Positions 16,736 through 24,301 of a DNA stretch of 33,237 bases are shown piece after piece; position 1 is the stretch's first letter, and each line of letters starts with the position of its first letter. A program made the position numbers and the translations under genes. This stretch comes from Acidimicrobiales bacterium (GTDB taxonomy: Bacteria > Actinomycetota > Acidimicrobiia > Acidimicrobiales > JAKAVM01): positions 1 through 33,237 of the forward strand of contig DAIDHF010000030.1 in NCBI GenBank assembly GCA_027452005.1, written 5' to 3'. A model generated the notes under the pieces. That model was not told the origin of the DNA. It searched no databases and saw only the letters and a list, made by a program, of their open reading frames with translations.

Positions 16736-17233
16736 GGTTGAAAAACTCTGTGCGTTCAATGCAGGTCCGCTACGGGCTCCAAGCTGGGCAGATCCATATC
16801 CTCCTGCAACCGGAGTCGATCCACCCTGGGACTGTGCAACCTCGCCTGAACCTGAAAACGTAACCGTCTTGCTCCCGGTGGCTCCAGTAAAAGACGGCCC
16901 GGCACCCTCACTTGCTCCGGTGGGATTTGCGCTACGCGCATCGACAGCCGGGGTTGGGGCAGCCTGGGTAGCGGTGCCACTTGACCCGGCAGCACTCGTT
17001 GAGTCGGTTGGGTTGGTTCCGGTTGAAACGCTCGGAGAACTAGAACTTACTCCTGAAGATCCGGTTGACCCGCTAGACGATGCACTACTGTAAGTAGACA
17101 CGCCAGGCGTCGCCCAGTTCCCTTCAAAGTTACCCGCGTCCACAGGATTCACAACACCCTCCAATATTCCGTTTAGGTAAAGATAGTAGGCGACAGATCC
17201 ACCTACTCCTCCTTGCCCTGATGCTATCGACAT
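16715..17233 (-). CDS. Ser/Gly/Thr-rich low-complexity protein, function unknown
   Basis: I do not recognise this 172-residue protein. The frame opens at 17278, but a near-perfect AGGAGG nine bases before ATG 17231-17233 fixes the start. Residues 1-45 look folded, with an aromatic segment (SVAYYLYLNGILEGVVNP) followed by NFEGNW. Residues 45-120 are a Ser/Thr/Gly/Pro/Ala-rich disordered stretch. The tail (120-172) contains a short strand-forming SKTVTFSGSG and ends STKVNMSL. There is no signal peptide, TM segment or cysteine. The strong ribosome site, possible promoter and strong terminator argue for a real and possibly abundant product. A structural or surface-associated role exported by a non-classical route is possible but is pure speculation. 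Confidence 0.75.
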   Translation of the reverse strand: MSIASGQGGVGGSVAYYLYLNGILEGVVNPVDAGNFEGNWATPGVSTYSSASSSGSTGSSGVSSSSPSVSTGTNPTDSTSAAGSSGTATQAAPTPAVDARSANPTGASEGAGPSFTGATGSKTVTFSGSGEVAQSQGGSTPVAGGYGSAQLGARSGPALNAQSFSTKVNMSL

Positions 17234-17319
17234 ATCTCTACACCTCCTCTGCGGTCCTTCGCAGCCTCTGGTGACCATAGGTGCCCCTATTTATTCACCA
17301 TCGGCATATTGATACTTTA

Positions 17320-17347
17320 ATATTAGCCCTTTCTAATAAGAATTGAA
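17320..17347 (-). promoter_or_regulatory. Possible promoter of the Ser/Gly-rich gene
   Basis: On the minus strand a TTCAAT (weak -35 match), 16-base spacer and TAATAT (-10; 17320-17325) lie about 85 bases before the start codon, in an A/T-rich stretch (17279-17420) without coding signal. Confidence 0.35.
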
Positions 17348-17438
17348 AATATAGTTCCAAGAAATATTAAAGCCCTCTACCAGCTATTATATCAATTTTG
17401 CTCTTGTGTTAGGTTCAGATTTTGGTCTTCTCGGGATT

Positions 17439-18389
17439 TCAGCCCCTTGGGGCTAGTTCGGAAATTGCCGTTTTGGTGTCAATGGAAAATGGGAGAAGCC
17501 CGATAATTGGCACGGTTACCCCGTTCTCGACGTACCTGAGAATGTGCTCCCGGCACTTGTCTGGACTCCCGTGGACAATCAAGGAATCGACCACCGAGTC
17601 GGGGATCAATCTCGCAGCTCCCTTGCGATCGCCTGCCTCCCAAGCTTCCCACATTGGCTCAAGTTCTAGAGTTCGACCTAACCAACGATGGAAGGCGGCA
17701 TAAACGGGGACGTTTAGATAGGCCGCAATTGCCAGCCGACCCAATTTGCGCACGAGTTCTGCGTCTTTAGACGGGCAAACAAAAATTCGGGCGACTACTT
17801 CTTTGCCTGGTCCGATCTCACGCACTACCTGCTTCACGTCTTCAGCAGAGAGCCAGTTGATCACGGCCCCGTCGGCCTCTTTGGCCGCTAAGTGAAGCAT
17901 TCCCGGCCTTAGCGCACCAACAAGGATCTGAGGCTGAACTGGAAGGGGTCGTGCCAACCTGAATCCTCTTACTGAAAATGTATCAAAGACGTGGTCGACC
18001 TTCTCCCCGGTCAGTGCCACTTTGAGAAATCGAACCATATCTCTTACCTTGCGATACGGCTCATCGAATGGAACTGAGTTCCAGTTATCAACAATGATGT
18101 TAGAAGAGCTGCCAATCCCAAATGAAAACCGCCCAGGTGCAAGTTCAGCAAGAGTGGCCACGCTCATGGCCATAAGCCCAGGTCCTCTAGTGAAGGCCGG
18201 TATCACGGCAGTCCCAAGGTGCATTGTTGGAACCACCTGGGAGGCCAAGGCCAGAGGGGTAAACCCGTCTGTCCCATTTGACTCCGCCGACCAGAGATCA
18301 CTATAACCAAGGTCCTCCATCTCTTTGAACATGGTCACCTGGTCTAAAAGCGGAATCCCGTCAAAGGGAATACTCATTCCATAACGCAT
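17439..18389 (-). CDS. LLM-class (luciferase-like, probably F420-dependent) oxidoreductase
   Basis: A 316-residue TIM-barrel protein of the bacterial luciferase-like family. Typical elements are the opening MRYGMSIPFDG, the EDLGYSDLWSAESNGTDGFTPL strand-helix, ASQVVPTMHLGTAVIPAFTRGP, the LAELAPGRFSFGIGSSS glycine-rich segment that contacts the flavin phosphate, and QILVGALRPGMLHLAAKEADG. Actinobacterial members usually use F420 for hydride transfer in lipid, steroid or xenobiotic metabolism; FMN use cannot be excluded from sequence. The first ATG is used although it has no strong ribosome site; ATG at residue 5 is an alternative. A possible 46-codon gene ends 17 bases upstream. The proximity of Rieske, SDR and SCP2 genes makes a shared catabolic role plausible. 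Confidence 0.9.
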   Translation of the reverse strand: MRYGMSIPFDGIPLLDQVTMFKEMEDLGYSDLWSAESNGTDGFTPLALASQVVPTMHLGTAVIPAFTRGPGLMAMSVATLAELAPGRFSFGIGSSSNIIVDNWNSVPFDEPYRKVRDMVRFLKVALTGEKVDHVFDTFSVRGFRLARPLPVQPQILVGALRPGMLHLAAKEADGAVINWLSAEDVKQVVREIGPGKEVVARIFVCPSKDAELVRKLGRLAIAAYLNVPVYAAFHRWLGRTLELEPMWEAWEAGDRKGAARLIPDSVVDSLIVHGSPDKCREHILRYVENGVTVPIIGLLPFSIDTKTAISELAPRG

Positions 18390-18406
18390 CTCGTAACGCT
18401 AACTGT

Positions 18407-18547
18407 TCAGGCTCCCAACTTCAACCCACCTAACCCGACGGTCAGCCCTTGAAGCCTCCGTAGGTTGACGCGCCCAGTACTGTCTCCCACCTCGTCGCCG
18501 TGTACCTTTCCAATCTGCCGAGCCAAAAAGTCCAAAATTGCGCCCAA
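18407..18547 (-). CDS. Possible small protein (46 residues) ahead of the oxidoreductase
   Basis: A short frame that is easily missed because it would start with TTG (18545-18547). An excellent AAGGAGG (18553-18559) lies 5 bases upstream of it. The product would run GAILDFLARQIGKVHGDEVG and end GLGGLKLGA. The frame is open further upstream to about 18616 without an ATG or GTG, and that stretch also reads like protein (for example AEKRHYPGIVSKEAELG), so it may instead be the remnant of a longer gene. It ends 17 bases before the luciferase-like gene on the same strand. I see no family match. Confidence 0.3.
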   Translation of the reverse strand: MGAILDFLARQIGKVHGDEVGDSTGRVNLRRLQGLTVGLGGLKLGA

Positions 18548-18642
18548 CTCGGCCTCCTTGGAAACAATCCCCGGGTAATGTCTTTTTTCAGCTGGGATAG
18601 TCCGTAAGTTGGACCCCCTGGACCCCTATGCCCCGGGGTACT

Positions 18643-18668
18643 ACAGCCGTCAGTCCCCTCGGGGTGTT
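18643..18668. other. G/C-rich potential hairpins in an otherwise empty stretch
   Basis: Around 18630-18670 the runs CCCCGGGG, ACT/AGT and CCCCTCGGGG can form alternative hairpins, followed by TGTTTT on the plus strand. This may be a terminator or leader structure; the pairing is ambiguous. Apart from this and the small minus-strand frame, 18390-18697 shows no gene. Confidence 0.25.
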
Positions 18669-18697
18669 TTAATGCCAGACGTGTCGTACCCCCTCTC

Positions 18698-18703
18698 TAA
18701 TAT
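18698..18703 (+). promoter_or_regulatory. Candidate -10 box of a leaderless gene
   Basis: TAATAT ends 8 bases before ATG 18712, so transcription would begin at or next to the start codon. No ribosome site is visible and the -35 region is poor. Leaderless mRNAs are common in Actinobacteria. Confidence 0.4.
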
Positions 18704-18711
18704 TTGAAACT

Positions 18712-18975
18712 ATGGAACAACAGCTACAACTATTTGCAGACACTGAACTTTCTACGATTGACGGGGTCACTCCTGACGAGCACAAAGTTGTTCGTGTTGG
18801 GCCTTCAAGTTACAAGAAACGGACAACGAAACGCCGCAAATGGCCGTCAACAAACTTTATCCAATACCCACACGCTTTTGACTCTAGCAACGACTTTAGG
18901 ATCGATGATGAAACCAGGCAGTTCTTACTCTCGGCTATAGCCAAGGTACGGGAAGAGCTCAAGCTATGTAGTTAG
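18712..18975 (+). CDS. Hypothetical 87-residue protein, possibly leaderless
   Basis: I do not recognise this protein. It begins MEQQLQLFADTELSTIDGV, has a strongly basic middle (YKKRTTKRRKW, about residues 34-44) and ends with a predicted amphipathic helix DETRQFLLSAIAKVREELKL. There is no signal peptide or TM segment. The basic middle could bind nucleic acid, but there is no recognisable fold. Support comes from a -10 box 8 bases before the ATG and from sensible codon use; against it stands the absence of a ribosome site. Its last 12 bases overlap the end of the convergent membrane-protein gene. Confidence 0.5.
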   Translation: MEQQLQLFADTELSTIDGVTPDEHKVVRVGPSSYKKRTTKRRKWPSTNFIQYPHAFDSSNDFRIDDETRQFLLSAIAKVREELKLCS

Positions 18976-20316
18976 AACATTGGGATTGTTTTGAGATGTC
19001 GCCACGATTAGAGCCGACGTGGCAGTTGCGCCAAATACTACTCCAAGAGACATCCCGAGAGATCTGTAGGTAAAGAAAGCCTGAATATAGCTCTGCTCAC
19101 GCACAAGTGCGTACCAGACAAAACTGAATATAAAGTACCAACCCAGGGCCACAACTAAGGTGATCGCTCTCTTGACACCACCAGTCTTGGCTGACCAGAT
19201 AATTAGGGTTATTGAAGCCAGTAATAGCAGCGCTGCAATTAGAGTACGGTGATGAAAAGGCCCAACCCAAAATCGCAAGTTTATTGAGATAGCCTGCACT
19301 GAAGTCGTACTTCCACCCGATCGAAAGGTGATCTCATCAAAAACCTGGGACACGAATTCATGCCATCCAAATAGGAGAAGGTCGATTATCCACTTCGACA
19401 CCCAGGTAAGTGAATAGCCACCCAACCAACCCAAGCTTGCCCACCCCGATACCCGGGCAAGGTGCCCTGCTGCCAAATTTCCTTCAGTCACTTGATTGGA
19501 TTTCCAATAGGCAACCACTCCTAAAAGTGTGCACGCAACTGTAAGCATCCAGGCCAGAGGCGGGTTCGTCATCAGGTCGACAAAATTGAATATTGAACCG
19601 GCAAGCGCGCTCAGGCCCAAATATCTAAGTGGCGACCGTGAGTAACTTGATTTCTTAGAGTTTTTTGACAAGATATGAAATATTAGAGCACCCATTGAAA
19701 ACGCAACGGTAGTCGAGATTGCGTGGGGAAGACTTTGATATATATCCCACATGTCTACTGTAGTTAGAAGCGGCAAGGCCAAGGCCAAGGCAACAAACCA
19801 AGACAGTCTCGCCCATATGAGTCCGAAGAGTCCCAAAACACTGAGTCCGGTCAAGCCGAGCATGATGAACCGAGCCCACCTAAGGCCGAAAATGGACAGT
19901 AATGGCTTGGTAACAACCACATACCCGTTCCAATAACGAAAGTAGTTTTGATATGCCGCGTGATTTGAGATCGCATGCACCGAGACCACTCGGCCCTCGA
20001 ATAGGCTCATCGAGGTATCACATGGGCCGAGATCCGGGTCGGCGAATCCTTTGACTAGATCCGATGACCATTTAGTTCGACCAAGTCCTTGGGTAAGTGC
20101 AATGCACTCGCTGTAATGGTCTATCTCGTCTCCAAAGTAGCCCTTTGTGTAATCGAGAGGAGATATCGAATGTGACTTGGCTGCCGAACTCAGTTGTGTG
20201 ATGACTCGCTGGTTAGGAATCAAGGCCATCAAAATTGAGGCTATGCAGTAGATCGCCAATAGCCCCAGCGTCCATAGGGCTAGCTTTTTTTTAGTCACCT
20301 CAGTGCAACATTCCAC
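18964..20316 (-). CDS. Polytopic membrane protein, function unknown
   Basis: A 450-residue protein with about 10 TM segments, among them residues 12-34, 148-190, 203-220, 233-247, 258-275, 293-310, 358-376, 383-400 and 416-436. Between TM1 and TM2 is a hydrophilic 110-residue extracytoplasmic-type region that contains GYFGDEIDHYSEC and several Asp/His residues. The layout (first loop with acidic residues, then a helical bundle) is like GT-C-type glycosyltransferases, but I see no definite family signature. The start is uncertain: GTG at 20316 lacks a ribosome site and GTG at residue 7 is an alternative. It follows the TetR gene by 48 bases on the same strand, so it could be the last member of the upstream catabolic transcript. 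Confidence 0.75.
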   Translation of the reverse strand: MECCTEVTKKKLALWTLGLLAIYCIASILMALIPNQRVITQLSSAAKSHSISPLDYTKGYFGDEIDHYSECIALTQGLGRTKWSSDLVKGFADPDLGPCDTSMSLFEGRVVSVHAISNHAAYQNYFRYWNGYVVVTKPLLSIFGLRWARFIMLGLTGLSVLGLFGLIWARLSWFVALALALPLLTTVDMWDIYQSLPHAISTTVAFSMGALIFHILSKNSKKSSYSRSPLRYLGLSALAGSIFNFVDLMTNPPLAWMLTVACTLLGVVAYWKSNQVTEGNLAAGHLARVSGWASLGWLGGYSLTWVSKWIIDLLLFGWHEFVSQVFDEITFRSGGSTTSVQAISINLRFWVGPFHHRTLIAALLLLASITLIIWSAKTGGVKRAITLVVALGWYFIFSFVWYALVREQSYIQAFFTYRSLGMSLGVVFGATATSALIVATSQNNPNVLTT

Positions 20317-20364
20317 ATTAAACTTTTGAATGCCACACCCTCTAAAAACATCCCACCGACCGCT

Positions 20365-21021
20365 TTACAGGGAAGTGGTTCGAATGACTCCGGCAAGAAG
20401 ACCATCTACCAATAACTCGGTGGCCGTTTCAAAGGCAATGTCGGGTGGAATCTGTAGGGCTAAAAAGGTAACCCTCGAGATCCTTTGTTTATGTTCTTCA
20501 CTAACTTGCGCGTCCATTTCTCCATCTTTCAAAGGAACCTGTTGACTAGACGGGTCCCGTTCTGCCCTTCTTTGAAGAATTACCGATCCAACTACGTGAA
20601 ACTGCAGTGTTCTAACCGCTAAGGCGGCCTGTTCAATTCCTAGTCCTCCCTCTAGAAATTCACCCGCCAAAATGTCATAGGTGGGAATAAAGATGTCAAA
20701 GATCCTACCCCGCTCACTGGCTAACTCCATGATGTTACGCCCGAGCAAAAGTCGCTCTCGTAGTTCACGGGCCAGTGAGAGAATACGATCCTTGCAGGTT
20801 TTCCCGGTTGGGCTAAGTGACTTCCAGTCAGACAGTTCTCGATCGATTAGAGCGTCGAGTAGAGAGTCTCGATTGCCAACATGCCAGTAGATTGCCGTTA
20901 CTGCTACCCCCAGTTTAGAGCTGAGCTTTCGCATCGACAGACTTGGCACCCCTGAAGTTGCCACAATCTCCCGGGCTGCATCTACGACGTCGCGCTTGGT
21001 CAGGTGCTCTTTGGCTTCCAC
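20365..21021 (-). CDS. TetR-family transcriptional regulator
   Basis: A 218-residue regulator. The N-terminal helix-turn-helix is clear: REIVATSGVPSLSMRKLSSK (17-36), recognition helix VAVTAIYWHVGNRDSLLDAL (39-58). The C-terminal ligand-binding domain is of the tetracycline-repressor type, with little sequence signature. It starts with GTG and lacks a clear ribosome site. It lies directly downstream (59 bases) of the Rieske gene and on the same strand as the whole catabolic run, so it may control that run from the operon end, possibly through the palindrome in the promoter at 25152-25180. Tandem CTAAGAC repeats lie just upstream of its start. The effector is unknown; an acyl-CoA or hydroxylated cyclic intermediate would be usual for such clusters. 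Confidence 0.93.
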   Translation of the reverse strand: MEAKEHLTKRDVVDAAREIVATSGVPSLSMRKLSSKLGVAVTAIYWHVGNRDSLLDALIDRELSDWKSLSPTGKTCKDRILSLARELRERLLLGRNIMELASERGRIFDIFIPTYDILAGEFLEGGLGIEQAALAVRTLQFHVVGSVILQRRAERDPSSQQVPLKDGEMDAQVSEEHKQRISRVTFLALQIPPDIAFETATELLVDGLLAGVIRTTSL

Positions 21022-21041
21022 GACTAGTATCTTATGAGTAA

Positions 21042-21055
21042 CTAAGACCTAAGAC
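21042..21055. repeat. Tandem 7-base repeat before the TetR gene
   Basis: CTAAGAC is repeated at 21042-21048 and 21049-21055, with GACC (21053-21056) and GGTC (21065-21068) forming short inverted arms across it. It lies 20-50 bases upstream of the TetR start, a plausible place for autoregulation, but it is short. Confidence 0.3.
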
Positions 21056-21080
21056 CTACTTATTGGTCATAGATTAGTTG

Positions 21081-22058
21081 TCACAGTGAATAGAATTGAG
21101 AGGCCCACTTGCGGAACTCGGCGATTGGACCATCCCCTTTCACAAACACCGGGCTGTCGACGTACCTCTTGTTCTCCCAGATCGGGATATCCTCGTAGAT
21201 GCCCTGATAGGTAAAAGCATCAAGGAGCTTCTTCCCGGCCTCTTTTCCGATTGAGTTCGGAAAGGCAAACACCCAGCGCTGATGAACCGTCTCTTGGTCA
21301 ATCGGGGTTGAGGCAGCCACAAAAGACAACAGGTTCGGGACCCTAAGAACGACAAAGCCAAGTTGGTGGGCTTCCCTGGAAAACCCGGTCTCGGTCGAAA
21401 TAACCGTGGCCCCCTTTGCGAAGTCTCGTCCGGCCTCCAGGTACTCGGTGGTTGTCTTTATCCTCCTGGTCTCATCATACGTGATTGTGGCCGTTCTGAT
21501 GTCGTCGGTGCCGTGTACGTACTTGAAGTGAACAAAGTCGTGGTCATTTTCCTGCATCTCTTGAAGACACGTGCTGATTGTCCTCTCGGTAACAATAGGT
21601 CCATCCCAGTCAGGACTATCGAACTCCTCTAGGGCCGGGATCTCCCACGCAGGGGGCTGGCCTTCGAGGTGGTGCCACACAAATATAAGACCATTTTGTT
21701 CACGAACTTCCCACGCTTGGACTCGGGCCTTACCCGGAATTCGTGACGTGGTATAGGGAATCTCTACACAGGCCCCGGTGCCGTTATAGAGCCAGCCGTG
21801 AAAGGGACACCGGACGCACTCACCAATTACGGTCCCCGGGCCTGGTTCACGGTCTCCCGGCGACCCTGGGCCAATCCCTAGATGTGCCCCCATGTGGGCG
21901 CAGTAAGCATCAAGAACGTTTGCCTTCCCCGAACTCGTCCTGAAAACCACCAGGTCTCGATCTAGGTAATGTACGGGAACAACTTGCTCTCGGGAAACCT
22001 GACTGGACTCGGCCACGGCGAACCACCCGTTGGGAATTGGGAATGGAAACCTACTCAT
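21081..22058 (-). CDS. Rieske-type non-heme iron oxygenase, KshA-like
   Basis: A 325-residue oxygenase subunit. The Rieske cluster ligands are Cys53 and His55 (CAHMG) and Cys84 and His87 (CPFHGW), with the usual spacing. The mononuclear iron site is seen in NDHDFVHFKYVH, with Asn171, Asp174, His177 and His182, and Asp290 in YEDIPIWENKRY as the probable third iron ligand. Length, the HFKYVHGTD segment and the EDIPIW end resemble 3-ketosteroid 9-alpha-hydroxylase (KshA) and cholesterol 7-desaturase-type enzymes, which oxygenate steroid or terpenoid-like substrates. A ferredoxin reductase partner is not in the window. The substrate is inferred, not shown. ATG 22056-22058 has AAAGGA six bases upstream and overlaps the SDR gene end by 8 bases, so translation is coupled. 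Confidence 0.93.
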   Translation of the reverse strand: MSRFPFPIPNGWFAVAESSQVSREQVVPVHYLDRDLVVFRTSSGKANVLDAYCAHMGAHLGIGPGSPGDREPGPGTVIGECVRCPFHGWLYNGTGACVEIPYTTSRIPGKARVQAWEVREQNGLIFVWHHLEGQPPAWEIPALEEFDSPDWDGPIVTERTISTCLQEMQENDHDFVHFKYVHGTDDIRTATITYDETRRIKTTTEYLEAGRDFAKGATVISTETGFSREAHQLGFVVLRVPNLLSFVAASTPIDQETVHQRWVFAFPNSIGKEAGKKLLDAFTYQGIYEDIPIWENKRYVDSPVFVKGDGPIAEFRKWASQFYSL

Positions 22059-22965
22059 CTGGGGTCCTTTCAGTGTTAATGTTTGGAAGTGAGTACATGT
22101 AATTTGGGGGGGACCGCTTTAGCATCGACTCGGCTCGTAGGGTTATTCTCAGGTCGCTATCGCGACTGTCGGGGAGAATCCAAAACTGATCCTGCTCGAT
22201 AGCTCGAACCACGTCACGGGCCACGTCAGCCGGGTCGGTGAAGCGAACGTCCATACCGGCCTTGCGCATGGCATCTTCCATCTCGTCCAGCGTCGGATAC
22301 GCACTTGATCGCTCTTTCTCCTTGGCTAACTCGTGAGGGCGATTTCTCCATGAGGTCCATAGTCCAGTTCTAAGCATGTGAGGACCGGGATATAACACAC
22401 TACAGGACACCTTTGAGCCAACCTCGACTAGATGTGCGTAGAGGCACTCACTAATGCATGTCACCGAGGCCTTTGTCATTGCATATATTGGGCTGGAAGC
22501 AAGAGGGGCAATACCTCCATTTCCAGACGAGGTATTTATAACCACGCCCTCTTGACCAGATTCAATCATCTTGGGGACAAAAGCCGAGATCCCGTTGATG
22601 ACACCCCACACGTTGACTCCAATAGCCCAGGTCCAGTCGTTGGCCTCGTAGTCCCAGATCTTCCCCTCAGCCCCCGAGCCAACTCCGGCGTTGTTGCACA
22701 AGATGTTCACCTGTCCAAAGTTGCCGAAGGCCACCGAGGCGAGGTTATCAACGCTCTTCTTGTCGCGAACATCACACACGACTCCGATGGCCTGAACTCC
22801 TTGATCGACCAACTGGTCAACTCGATCGTCGAGCGGACCCTTCTCGACGTCACCCAACACAATCGTGGCTCCTCGGCTGGCGAATTCCTGGGCCATGGCG
22901 GCCCCGATTCCAGAAGCCCCACCCGTTATAACGGCCACCGCCCCACTAAAGCCAGATAGCCCCAC
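22051..22965 (-). CDS. Classical short-chain dehydrogenase/reductase
   Basis: An SDR of about 304 residues. The NAD(P) motif is TGGASGIG, followed by LGDVE with an acidic residue after strand 2 that favours NAD(H); NNAG stabilises the central sheet, and the catalytic set is Ser (NTSSG) with YAMTK (Tyr and Lys). The chosen start is GTG 22963-22965: a GGGAG site lies 6 bases upstream, and the codon begins one base after the amidohydrolase stop. The frame also opens at ATG 22999-23001, but that start has no ribosome site and would overlap the amidohydrolase gene by 35 bases. It probably oxidises a secondary alcohol produced by or for the Rieske enzyme; the substrate is unknown. Confidence 0.93.
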   Translation of the reverse strand: MGLSGFSGAVAVITGGASGIGAAMAQEFASRGATIVLGDVEKGPLDDRVDQLVDQGVQAIGVVCDVRDKKSVDNLASVAFGNFGQVNILCNNAGVGSGAEGKIWDYEANDWTWAIGVNVWGVINGISAFVPKMIESGQEGVVINTSSGNGGIAPLASSPIYAMTKASVTCISECLYAHLVEVGSKVSCSVLYPGPHMLRTGLWTSWRNRPHELAKEKERSSAYPTLDEMEDAMRKAGMDVRFTDPADVARDVVRAIEQDQFWILPDSRDSDLRITLRAESMLKRSPPNYMYSLPNINTERTPDE

Positions 22966-22966
22966 G

Positions 22967-24253
22967 TCAGTCTCCCAGACTTCCAAATAGGGGAAACTCA
23001 TTATCGGTTAGCCAGTGTCGTCCAACTTTCTTGAACGGCTCCCACTTTTTGGCCAGATCTTTTCCCTGCGGGTCACCTATACACTGACCGAGATCTTCTG
23101 GGGTTGGCCCAACCCGATCAGCGATTAGCTTTAGCTTGTTCAGATCAAAGCCGTATATCTCTCCAGCAGATAGACCTAGCATCTCACGGGTTTCGTCAAT
23201 CGGGATATCGTGGAAGGTCTTCTTGAGCCATTCCCGGGTTTGCGGCCAAGTACCCTCGGGGTGAGGGAAGTCATTACCCCACAAGATATTGCGAACTCCA
23301 ATCTCATAGCGCATGCCCAACTCACGCCGCTTGGTATTTGAGGCCCCGATAAAACAGTTTCTGTCAAAGTACTCACTAGGCATCATAGACAGGTGTGGAA
23401 ATCCAGACAGCTTTTCTGCCCCTTTTTGGCCTAGGTATAACCTGTCCCAAAACCAGAGGTAGTTTGGAATCCACCAACACCCGGCCTCGGTAACCCCAAA
23501 ACGAAGCCCGGGGAAACGTTCAAAGACCCCCGACCATAACATGAACCACATTGGACGTGCCGGCCACCACACGACCTCAGAGACGAAAATCCCCAGATGA
23601 TCTCCGTACTCATGCTTAGATGACGGACCAGAATGTGTCACTACTGGCATGGACAATTCCTCACAAAGTGCCCAGACCGGGTCGTACTTTTTGTCGTGAT
23701 ATGGGGCCTGGTTTACCCACATGGCCGGGATCATGACAGCTCCAAGACCAGATTCCTTGGACCTAGTTATCTCGGCTAACACGTCGTCTAAGGGAGCCGT
23801 TATTGGGACCAGGGCTACTCCGCATCTCCTCTCTGGCGAGTTGGAGCACAACTCGGCCAGCCACCGATTGTGTGCCCGGGAACCGGCGAGTCCAAGTACC
23901 GGATTCAGATCCCCCGACATTCCAAGGCCCGCCCCAAAAGGCACGCACGTCCTTGACTCGACAGCGTCGGCGTCCGGAAAAATAATCTCCCCGGCAACTC
24001 CGTCACCGTCTAGCTCCTTGTCACGTTGGGGGGCCTCCCAACCCCCGCGTAGCTCCACCTCGTGGGCCTCGAACCACTCTTTTGCGAACTTCTCATTTCT
24101 TATTCCCATCGCAGTAATGGCCTCTAATTGGGCATCTCGTTCTGACAGGAACTCGTCAAATTGGCGGTGAAACTTAGATTCTAAGTACTCCCGGTAGTCT
24201 TGTGTTGGTAGTCCAGCGTGAGTGTCTGACGAGATAATAATATATGGGTCCAT
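22967..24253 (-). CDS. Amidohydrolase-2 family (ACMSD-like) metal-dependent hydrolase/decarboxylase
   Basis: A 428-residue TIM-barrel protein. The N-terminal metal motif is SSDTHAG (Asp10, His12), then THSG with His207, TEAGCWW (256-261) and GNDFPHPEG with Asp328 and His331. This set is typical of the amidohydrolase-2 family, which contains ACMSD, gamma-resorcylate and related decarboxylases and some hydrolases. The GVFERFPGLRFGVTEAG segment is a common signature of actinobacterial members near Rieske and SDR genes in ring-compound and steroid catabolism. Whether it hydrolyses or decarboxylates is not decidable here. ATG 24253 has AGGAG 5-6 bases upstream. It follows the decarboxylase-family gene by 48 bases and is directly coupled to the SDR. 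Confidence 0.92.
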   Translation of the reverse strand: MDPYIIISSDTHAGLPTQDYREYLESKFHRQFDEFLSERDAQLEAITAMGIRNEKFAKEWFEAHEVELRGGWEAPQRDKELDGDGVAGEIIFPDADAVESRTCVPFGAGLGMSGDLNPVLGLAGSRAHNRWLAELCSNSPERRCGVALVPITAPLDDVLAEITRSKESGLGAVMIPAMWVNQAPYHDKKYDPVWALCEELSMPVVTHSGPSSKHEYGDHLGIFVSEVVWWPARPMWFMLWSGVFERFPGLRFGVTEAGCWWIPNYLWFWDRLYLGQKGAEKLSGFPHLSMMPSEYFDRNCFIGASNTKRRELGMRYEIGVRNILWGNDFPHPEGTWPQTREWLKKTFHDIPIDETREMLGLSAGEIYGFDLNKLKLIADRVGPTPEDLGQCIGDPQGKDLAKKWEPFKKVGRHWLTDNEFPLFGSLGD

Positions 24254-24301
24254 TATGCTCCTTTTGGTTGGTGCCTCTTGGGTTGATTGTCGGTTATTTG
24301 C

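Noticed and set aside
16728-17093. Plus-strand 121-codon frame opposite the Ser/Gly-rich gene
   Set aside because: No ribosome site; it is the complement of a low-complexity gene whose own start and stop signals are good.
22432-22959. Plus-strand 175-codon frame inside the SDR gene
   Set aside because: The SDR frame on the other strand has full family motifs; the opposite frame matches nothing.
23721-24170. Plus-strand 149-codon frame inside the amidohydrolase gene
   Set aside because: A shadow of a gene with clear metal-binding motifs.
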